NCBI GenBank assembly: GCA_963741385.1
Contig: CAVUHO010000006.1
Span: forward strand, 434,001-498,000
Direction: 5' to 3'
Origin: Sulfomarinibacter sp963741385
Lineage (GTDB): Bacteria; Acidobacteriota; Thermoanaerobaculia; Thermoanaerobaculales; Sulfomarinibacteraceae
Length of the DNA: 64,000 bases
In this document: positions 58,158 to 64,000 of the stretch, in pieces
Layout of the letters: the number at the start of each line of letters is the position of its first letter
Numbering within the stretch: position 1 is the first letter of the stretch
Translations under genes and position numbers: made by a program
Notes under the pieces: generated by a model
What the model was told of the DNA's origin: nothing
The model's input: only the letters and a program-made list of their open reading frames with translations
The model's database searches: none

Positions 58158-60449
58158 ATGGAAAACGACATTCAAGGCAATACCATGGCCGACATGGAAT
58201 CGGCGACACCGACCCCGTCGAAGCCCGCTGGCCGGCCCTGGGTGAGGCCGCTGCTGCTGGGGTTGGCCCTGATAGCGATGCTGGTGGCAGAAAGGCATTT
58301 GGGCTCGCGAGCCAGACTCGACGACCTGCGCGCCTGGATCGTTCAGCTCGGGCCATGGGGCCCGCTTGTGTTCATCGCGGTGTACGCGGTGGCCGTGGTC
58401 GCTGCGGTTCCGGCGATCGGTCTTGACCATCGCCGCCGGGGCGATGTTCGGCTCGGTCCTCGGCCTGGTCGCATCGGTCAGCGTCGCATCGACACTCGGC
58501 GCGGCGCTGGCGTTCGCGGTGGCGCGCTGGTTCGCCCGCGACTCGGTCGCCCGCTGGCTGGCAAAGAACGAGCGATTCTTGAGACTCGACCGCATGACCG
58601 GAACGGCACGGTGCGTCGTGGTCGCGATCACCCGCCTCGTGCCGATCTTCCCCTTCACCCTGCTGAACTACGGGTTCGGGCTGACCGGCGTTCGCTTTCG
58701 CACCTACGTTCTGTGGTCGTGGCTGTGCATGCTGCCCGGCACGGTGCTCTACGTGGTCGGTGCCGACGCCGTCACCCGCGGTCTTGCCGAAGGCCGGGTG
58801 CCGTGGCCGTTGGTGGCCATCGTGGTGGCCTGCCGTTCGCTCTGACCCTGATCGTGCGTCGCGCACGCCGCACGCTGCGGAGCAAGGATCTGACACTCCC
58901 GCGAGAGAAGGAGGCCCCGGTGAACCCAACTTCTGAACTCACCCCTCTCGATGAACACAACCAGAAGCTGCTCGCCAACGTGCATCCGCCGGATTGGGTC
59001 AACCCCGAACCAGCCAAACGCTACAACCTGGTGGTCGTCGGCGCCGGCACCGCAGGGTTGGTGAGCGCCATCGGCGCCGCCGGCTTGGGCGCCAAGGTCG
59101 CCCTCGTCGAGCGCCACCTCATGGGCGGCGACTGCCTCAACGTCGGCTGCGTTCCCTCGAAGACCATGATCCGCGCCGCCAGGGCTGCGGCCGACGTACG
59201 CTCCTCCTCGCGTTTCGGCGTGCAGTTGCCCGGGGATCCCGGGGTCGACTTTTCTTCAGTGATGGAGCGCGTGCGCCGCATTCGGGCGCAGATCAGCCCC
59301 AACGACTCGGCTCGGCGCTTTCGCGACGACTACGGCATCGACATCTTTCTCGGCGGCGGACGCTTCACGGGGCCGGACAAGGTCGAGGTGGACGGTGCGA
59401 CCCTCCGCTTCGAGCGGGCGGTCATCGCGACCGGCGCCCGGGCCGCCGTCCCCCCGACCCCGGGTCTCGCCGAGGCCGGCTTTCTGACCAACGAGACGGT
59501 CTTCAACCTGACCGCGCAACCACCCCGGATGGCGGTGTTGGGCGGCGGACCGATCGGCTGCGAACTCGCTCAGGCCTTCGCTCGGCTCGGGACAGAGGTG
59601 ACCATCATCGAAAAAGGCGGGCATTTTCTCCCCCGCGAAGACGCCGACGCGGTCGCCGTCCTGCGTGAAGCGTTCGAGCGTGATGGGGTGGAGGTTCGCC
59701 TCGACACAACTTTGACCAGCGTCGAGCCCAAGGAGGACGCCAAGCTGCTTCACCTCGAAACCGGTGGGCGAACCGCCACCCTGGAGGTCGACGAAGTCCT
59801 GGTTGGAATCGGGCGCGCGCCCAACGTCGACGGTCTGGGTCTCGAGGCTGCAAACGTCGCCTTCGGCCGGCACGGCGTCGAGGTCAACGACTTCCTGCAA
59901 ACCACCAACCCCCGGATCTACGCCGCCGGTGACATCTGCTCGTCCCACAAATTCACCCACGCCGCCGACTTCATGGCGCGGGCCGTGATCCAGAACGCGT
60001 TCTTCGGTTTTGCCGGCAAGAAGCGAATGAGCTCGCTGACGATACCCTGGTGCACCTACACCGATCCCGAAATCGCCCATGTCGGGCTCAACGAACACGA
60101 CGCGGCGGCCAAGGGAATCGAGCTGACAACGTTTACCGTGGAGATGGCCGACGTGGACCGTGCGATCGCCGAGGGCGAGGTCGAGGGGTTCGTCAAGATC
60201 CACGTCAAGAAGGGCGGCGACGAGATCGTCGGTGCCACAGTGGTGGCGAGACACGCCGGCGAGATGATCTCGGAACTGACCACCGCAATGGTCGGCAAGA
60301 TCGGGCTCGGCAAGCTCGCCTCTGTGATCCACCCCTACCCGACTCAGGCCGAGGCGATCCGCAAGGCGGGCGACCTCTTCAACCGTACCCGGCTCACCGA
60401 GGGCCGAAGCAAGCTGCTCCGCCGCTACTTCGCCTGGCGGCGGCGGTAG
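58158..60449 (+). CDS. Bifunctional TVP38/TMEM64-FAD disulfide oxidoreductase, with two compensating frameshifts
   Basis: 763 codons. Residues 1-85 and the frame +1 stretch at about 58417-58830 together read as a TVP38/TMEM64 membrane protein (VLTIAAGAMFGSVLG, ITRLVPIFPFTLLNYGFGL). An extra base near 58416 and a missing one near 58830 cancel, so the frame returns for the C-terminal half: an FAD pyridine-nucleotide disulfide oxidoreductase with VVVGAGTAGLVSA, the redox pair in GGDCLNVGCVPSK, and a C-terminal dimerisation domain with HPYPTQAEA. TVP38-FAD fusions are known. A GTG at 58920 with AGAAGGAGG gives a free 509-aa oxidoreductase if the gene is split. Confidence 0.82.
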   Translation: MENDIQGNTMADMESATPTPSKPAGRPWVRPLLLGLALIAMLVAERHLGSRARLDDLRAWIVQLGPWGPLVFIAVYAVAVVAAVPAIGLDHRRRGDVRLGPRPGRIGQRRIDTRRGAGVRGGALVRPRLGRPLAGKERAILETRPHDRNGTVRRGRDHPPRADLPLHPAELRVRADRRSLSHLRSVVVAVHAARHGALRGRCRRRHPRSCRRPGAVAVGGHRGGLPFALTLIVRRARRTLRSKDLTLPREKEAPVNPTSELTPLDEHNQKLLANVHPPDWVNPEPAKRYNLVVVGAGTAGLVSAIGAAGLGAKVALVERHLMGGDCLNVGCVPSKTMIRAARAAADVRSSSRFGVQLPGDPGVDFSSVMERVRRIRAQISPNDSARRFRDDYGIDIFLGGGRFTGPDKVEVDGATLRFERAVIATGARAAVPPTPGLAEAGFLTNETVFNLTAQPPRMAVLGGGPIGCELAQAFARLGTEVTIIEKGGHFLPREDADAVAVLREAFERDGVEVRLDTTLTSVEPKEDAKLLHLETGGRTATLEVDEVLVGIGRAPNVDGLGLEAANVAFGRHGVEVNDFLQTTNPRIYAAGDICSSHKFTHAADFMARAVIQNAFFGFAGKKRMSSLTIPWCTYTDPEIAHVGLNEHDAAAKGIELTTFTVEMADVDRAIAEGEVEGFVKIHVKKGGDEIVGATVVARHAGEMISELTTAMVGKIGLGKLASVIHPYPTQAEAIRKAGDLFNRTRLTEGRSKLLRRYFAWRRR

Positions 60450-60562
60450 CGGCAGTAGACTCAAGGTGCCTCAAGGTGCCGGATGGGATGAGCAGGCCGT
60501 TCAGGAGACCGGCCTTCTCATCCCATCTTCCACCTTTTTTCTTTTCAGAGGGATCCGGCGGA

Positions 60563-61594
60563 TCAACGCGACAGGGCATCGACGAGTTTGGCGAACAGTG
60601 ATGAGGTCGGGACACCGGGTTTCCCGGGGTCGACCCACCGCCACGCGTCCGATGGTGGATCGAATGCCTGAACCTCGAGGCGGCACGGAATCACGTCGAT
60701 CTTGCGGTGGGTGATGTTGTGGCGGACCGCAGGCCCGATTGAGGATGCCGTGACCAGTCCCGGCTGCGGGACCTTTGCCGCCACCTCGATCGGGTTGGCG
60801 CCGTCCTCGAGCACGGCAAGGGGTGGCAGCCACAAACCGCGGAGAATGGGGCCCTCGTCGATCCTGGTCACCAGCCACCTACCCTCAGTATCGATGACGC
60901 ACGCGGCGACCCAGCCCAACGACACCGTTGCCCGCCGCGGACGGGGCGGCGGAAAATCCCGTTGCCGCCCCAACCTTTGCGCCGCGCAATCGGAACTGAG
61001 GGGGCAGGAGGCGCACTCCGGTTCGACCGGAGCGCAGACCGTGGCGCCGAGTTCCATCAGCGCCTCGTTGACCTCGCCCGGAGACTGGTTCTCCATCAGG
61101 GAGAGGATCCAGGCTTCGAGCCGGCGACGACCCTCCACCGAACGGGGATCGTGCTCGAGGGCCAGCACACGAGCGCCCACCCGCATGGTGTTGCCGTCGA
61201 GGACCGGCGCCGCCTCGCCCCACGCGAGCGACGCCACCGCCGCCGCGGTGTAGCGCCCGATGCCCGGCAGCCGTTCGAGACCGGCCGCCGAGTCCGGGAG
61301 ATCGCCGCCGCCGTCGGCCACCGCCGTTGCCAGCCGATGGAGCATCCGCGCGCGGCGGTAGTAGCCGAGCCCGGACCATTCCTCGACGACTTCGTCCTCC
61401 CCCGCCGCAGCCAGCGCCGCAAATGTCGGGAAGCGCCGGACAAAGGACTCGAACCGCGGCACCACCCGATCCACCTGGGTCTGTTGGAGCATGAACTCAC
61501 TGACCACCACGTGGTAGGGGTCGCGGCCGGTGCTCCGCCACGGGAGGGCGCGGGCGTGCATTCGATACCACATGACGAGGGAGTCGGCTGTCAC
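60563..61594 (-). CDS. mutY: A/G-specific adenine DNA glycosylase (MutY)
   Basis: 343 residues. Removes adenine opposite 8-oxoguanine. SEFMLQQTQVDRV holds the catalytic Glu, LPGIGRYTAAAV the helix-hairpin-helix and LDGNTMRV the catalytic Asp; the 4Fe-4S ligands are CAPVEPECASCPLSSDC (CX6CX2CX5C). A NUDIX-like C-terminal domain (ACVIDTEGRWLVTRI) checks the 8-oxoG strand. GTG start at 61594 lies 7 nt after TACGAT. Confidence 0.93.
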   Translation of the reverse strand: MTADSLVMWYRMHARALPWRSTGRDPYHVVVSEFMLQQTQVDRVVPRFESFVRRFPTFAALAAAGEDEVVEEWSGLGYYRRARMLHRLATAVADGGGDLPDSAAGLERLPGIGRYTAAAVASLAWGEAAPVLDGNTMRVGARVLALEHDPRSVEGRRRLEAWILSLMENQSPGEVNEALMELGATVCAPVEPECASCPLSSDCAAQRLGRQRDFPPPRPRRATVSLGWVAACVIDTEGRWLVTRIDEGPILRGLWLPPLAVLEDGANPIEVAAKVPQPGLVTASSIGPAVRHNITHRKIDVIPCRLEVQAFDPPSDAWRWVDPGKPGVPTSSLFAKLVDALSR

Positions 61595-61601
61595 GCCGCC
61601 T

Positions 61602-61607
61602 ATCGTA
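61602..61607 (-). promoter_or_regulatory. -10 box of mutY
   Basis: TACGAT on the minus strand, 7 nt before the GTG start at 61594. It faces the divergent ECF sigma gene. Confidence 0.38.
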
Positions 61608-61684
61608 TCGTCATTGGAGCTTCGCTATAATGCCGGCAGCACTCGATCTCCAGCGTAACGAAGTGAGGAGGCTGGGCAAAACCC

Positions 61685-62251
61685 ATGATGGTGGTCGATC
61701 GGCAGGTCGAGGATGATCGTCTGACCGCTCTCATGATCGGCTACCAGAATGGGAGCATGGATGACTTTGAAGGGTTGTACGCCGCCCTCAAACAACCCCT
61801 TCTTCGCTACCTCTGGACCTTTGTCCGCAACGCCACCATCGCCGAGGACCTCCTCCAGGAGACCTTTCTGCAGATTCACCGCGCCCGCCAGACCTACACG
61901 CCCCCGCGGCCCGTCAGACCGTGGATCTACGCCATCACGCGCCACGTCGCGCTGATGCACCTGCGTTCGGGCCGGCGGCGCAAGGAGTTTCTCGCCGATG
62001 ACCAGTTGCCCGAACTGCCGGTGCCGCCGGAAATGGAGAAAATGGCAGACCATGCGACGCTGCACCGGTATCTCGCCGAACTTCCCAGGGAGGCACAGGA
62101 GGTGTTGATGCTGCACCACCTCCTGGGCTTGAGTTTCCAAGAGGTCGGCCAGATCCTCGGTGTCGCCGCAGGCACGGCCAAAGTCCGCTCGCACCGCGCG
62201 CTCAAGAGCCTCCGCCAACTACTGGCCGAACAGCAGGGAGGATCCTCGTGA
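61685..62251 (+). CDS. ECF RNA polymerase sigma factor
   Basis: 188 residues. Sigma-70 region 2 (FEGLYAALKQPLLRYLWTFVRNATIAEDLLQETFLQIHRARQTY, RPWIYAITRHVALM) and region 4 (LPREAQEVLMLHHLLGLSFQEVGQILGVAAGTAKVRSHRALKSL) are both complete. A TATAAT-like box lies at 61626-61631. The next gene, an NrsF-like membrane anti-sigma, overlaps it by GTGA, giving a sigma/anti-sigma operon. The trigger is unknown. Confidence 0.92.
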   Translation: MMVVDRQVEDDRLTALMIGYQNGSMDDFEGLYAALKQPLLRYLWTFVRNATIAEDLLQETFLQIHRARQTYTPPRPVRPWIYAITRHVALMHLRSGRRRKEFLADDQLPELPVPPEMEKMADHATLHRYLAELPREAQEVLMLHHLLGLSFQEVGQILGVAAGTAKVRSHRALKSLRQLLAEQQGGSS

Positions 62252-62934
62252 CGACCGACTCGATGCCGGATAGTCTGCGCCGGGCAATCGGAGACGATCT
62301 GCAACCGGTCCGCCCTCTGCCGCCGGTGTGGATGCGAATGCTGACGACCATCGCCGCAGCGGCAACTGGTCTGGCGGCGGTCGTGGTTCTCTTCAAGTTG
62401 TCCTTGCGGCCCGACATGGGCCAGCTTCCGCTGTGGCTGGGTTGGGGATGCACCGCGGTCCAGCTCGTGGTCGGAGTCGTGCTGGTCGGCATGGCGCTCC
62501 GCGAAGCGGTGCCGGGCAGCGGAGTGCCTTCCGGCGCGATGACGCTGGCCGTCGGCACCGGAGTAGTGATGCAGATCCTGGTCGGCGTCGCTACCTGGAT
62601 GCACACGCCGGGAATGCCGTTTGTGCAGGGCCAGGGAATAGCGGGGGGGATCGGCTGCGCCACTCACGACGTGGCCCTCGGTCTGCCGGCGCTGGCGGTG
62701 ACGCTGTGGCTCGTGTTTCGCGCTCTGCCCTTGCGACCGTCGATCGCCGGTCTCCTCGGCGGCACCGGCGCCGCGATCACGGCGGATGCCGTCAATCACA
62801 TCGTGTGCCCGATGTCCGATCCGCGGCACGTGCTGGTGTGGCACACCGGCGTCATTTTCGGCCTCATGCTGGTCGGGTGGCTGACGGGAAAGATCTGGGA
62901 ACGGGTGCGCTTCGGCAGCGCGGAGTCCGGCTGA
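62248..62934 (+). CDS. NrsF/DUF1109-like membrane anti-sigma factor
   Basis: 228 residues with six predicted membrane helices: MLTTIAAAATGLAAVVVLF, LPLWLGWGCTAVQLVVG, MTLAVGTGVVMQILVG, ALGLPALAVTLWLVFRAL, LLGGTGAAITADAVNHI and TGVIFGLMLVGWLTG. It matches the NrsF/DUF1109 family, including HIVCPMSDPRHVLVWH between helices. The short cytoplasmic N-terminus should bind the ECF sigma factor. GTG start overlaps the preceding TGA. Confidence 0.85.
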   Translation: MTTDSMPDSLRRAIGDDLQPVRPLPPVWMRMLTTIAAAATGLAAVVVLFKLSLRPDMGQLPLWLGWGCTAVQLVVGVVLVGMALREAVPGSGVPSGAMTLAVGTGVVMQILVGVATWMHTPGMPFVQGQGIAGGIGCATHDVALGLPALAVTLWLVFRALPLRPSIAGLLGGTGAAITADAVNHIVCPMSDPRHVLVWHTGVIFGLMLVGWLTGKIWERVRFGSAESG

Positions 62935-62954
62935 CGGGAAAGGGAGGCACCGCA

Positions 62955-62988
62955 GATTTCGGATTTCGGATTTCGGATTTCGGATTTT
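62955..62988. repeat. 7-bp tandem repeat (ATTTCGG) with C-rich tail
   Basis: Four ATTTCGG units after the anti-sigma gene, then TTTTCCACCCACCCACCC. Confidence 0.9.
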
Positions 62989-63056
62989 CCACCCACCCAC
63001 CCGGCTACACCGCGACACGAACGACTTGAACTGCCAGCCACACGTGAACGGCTCTG

Positions 63057-63079
63057 ATGGTGGGCTGAAGCCCACCAGG
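63057..63079. repeat. REP-like hairpin at the end of the IS110 remnant
   Basis: TGGTGGGCT-GA-AGCCCACCA is a perfect stem with a 2-nt loop. A related hairpin, AAGGGTGGGCC-TT-GGCCCACCTT, lies at 63633-63656. Confidence 0.6.
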
Positions 63080-63104
63080 CGACTTGCCGTCGCTCTCTTT
63101 TGAG

Positions 63105-63525
63105 CTGTTCTACGACATCTACAGAGGTCGCGAATCGCTTCTTCTTCCTCCAGCGGCGGCACGATGCTCTGCAGCTCTCCCGACCGAAACAGACTCACCA
63201 GCTTCCGTGCGTCTCGACGATCCGTTTTGACTCGCTCTCCAGGTCGACGTGGGGTTTTTGACGGCGCAACGACCACACAGCTCACGCGGTCGAATCGACT
63301 GATCTGTCGTTGGAGCACATAGCCGTTCGGTCCTGCTTCGTAGCAAAACCGTACGTCTCCGGGAGCCATTTTCAGGACCTTCCGCACCATCTTGCGTATC
63401 CCAACCCGCGAATTCTCCACCCTCCAGGTCGAGGCCTCCTCCCGTTTCATACCTGGAAGCAAGACCGCCACCTGATGCATCCTCTTGTGATCATCCAACG
63501 CAACGTAGGTGATATTCTCGAACAT
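63105..63525 (-). pseudogene. IS110-family transposase fragment (N-terminal third)
   Basis: About 140 residues of an IS110-type DEDD transposase: ITYVALDDHKRMHQVAVLLPG, VRFCYEAGPNGYVLQRQI, VVAPSKTPRRPGERVKTDRRDARKLVSLFRSGEL. Homology stops near 63105, where the sequence turns into unrelated DNA and a hairpin; the catalytic C-terminal domain is gone. The start is ATG 63525 with AGGGAGG. A longer open frame that runs on to 61927 is read-through antisense to the sigma operon. Confidence 0.78.
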
Positions 63526-63784
63526 GACCAACCTCCCTTCGTATGTGGCTCTAGCCGAGGTTAATCGGTTAACCCACGGCTTTGCGAATCGGTTGTCTTC
63601 TCGCTACCGGTCCGCTCGGTTTGTGGGTCCGAAGGGTGGGCCTTGGCCCACCTTCAGTCTCGCCGCTGGTGAGACCGCAAGCGGGTGCACGCGCATCCAA
63701 ATCAACGACACCTTGACAACACCCGCCATCCGGTTCAGAGTCGTGGGCCAAAGACCGCAGCCGCCCGGGCTGCCGGAGGACCAG

Positions 63785-64000
63785 ATGAGCCACGACATCG
63801 ATTTCAGCGCGCTGTCGCTCCGCGACACCCTCGACCTCGCGATTTCCGTCGAGGAAGAGGCCAAAGAACGGTATGACGACTTCGCCGAACAGATGGATGC
63901 GCACCGCACTCCCGAAGCCGCGAAGTTCTTTCGTTTCATGGCCGCCAACGAGATCAAACACGCTCAGAAGCTGAGCGCACAACGCGCGAGCTTGTTCGGC
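63785..64000 (+). CDS. Ferritin-like/rubrerythrin-type protein (5' part only)
   Basis: The first 72 residues, cut by the window edge. Two helices show the ferritin-like di-iron pattern: VEEEAKERYDDFAEQM (ExxxxxxY) and FFRFMAANEIKHAQKLSAQ (ExxH). Rubrerythrin-like proteins detoxify peroxide or store iron. GGAGGACC precedes the ATG. The C-terminal part, including any rubredoxin domain, is outside. Confidence 0.78.
   Translation, partial: MSHDIDFSALSLRDTLDLAISVEEEAKERYDDFAEQMDAHRTPEAAKFFRFMAANEIKHAQKLSAQRASLFG

Noticed and set aside
61927..63531. 534-codon transposase gene
   Set aside because: Only the first 140 residues resemble IS110; the rest is antisense to the sigma/anti-sigma operon.
1..64000. 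tRNA or rRNA genes
   Set aside because: No cloverleaf or T-loop signature (GGTTCRANNCC) was found outside coding sequence by eye; a tRNAscan would settle it.

Overview
The window is GC-rich bacterial chromosome with short intergenic gaps, many one- to four-base gene overlaps, and almost no mobile genes. The gene mix suggests an Acidobacteriota-like genome, possibly Thermoanaerobaculia: PATAN/DUF4388 proteins, CadC-like regulators with TPR tails, sulfatase-like lipoproteins ending in an LxxLGYI-type tail, FHA-GAF-SpoIIE phosphatases, a mitochondrial-type aconitase, and a bifunctional TVP38/FAD oxidoreductase. This is inference from gene content; there is no rRNA or tRNA here to confirm it.

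Layout. 1-6.8 kb (minus): a serine palmitoyltransferase-like enzyme (cut by the window edge) behind an NAD-dependent epimerase/reductase, then queE-queD, uvrC, rnc and a Mut7-C RNase. 6.9-19.6 kb: aconitase, a degenerate GGDEF-like protein, a class V aminotransferase, a secreted double FGE-sulfatase-domain protein, a three-gene overlapping run (unknown protein, RlmD/TrmA-type methyltransferase, comEC), and a sulfatase-like lipoprotein. 19.78-20.98 kb is a small AT-richer island: a HigB/RelE-HigA pair and a DUF4160-DUF2442 pair, each ending in an integron attC-type recombination site. 21-27.5 kb: secreted proteins (YciI-like, FG-GAP lipoprotein, beta-propeller) and a CadC-like regulator. 27.6-33.4 kb: valS and topA.

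33.4-44.6 kb is a dense signalling block: STAS antagonist, FHA-GAF-SpoIIE phosphatase, GAF-HD-GYP, rpmG, TetR, PATAN protein, membrane histidine kinase, a PhnD-like binding lipoprotein, an Hpt-REC-REC-GGDEF protein and a stand-alone receiver. 44.7-55.5 kb: DUF2147 protein, ABC-F ATPase, rsmB-fmt, a TIGR03960-type radical SAM protein followed by a second PTPS-like protein, and a membrane Fe-S oxidoreductase. 55.8-64 kb: secreted alpha/beta hydrolase with a membrane tail, TVP38-FAD oxidoreductase, mutY, an ECF sigma factor with an NrsF-like anti-sigma, an IS110 remnant, and the start of a ferritin-like protein.

Two genome-wide features stand out. First, at least eleven gaps carry 7-bp tandem repeats (ATTTCGG, AATTCGG, AATTCTT and similar), often joined to a conserved C-rich tail and a palindromic block. 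Second, many genes have a TANNNT -10 box only 6-9 nt before the start codon, which predicts leaderless mRNAs. Several genes (uvrC, comEC, the TVP38 half of the fusion, one small ORF) carry apparent single-base frameshifts; they may be decay or sequence errors.
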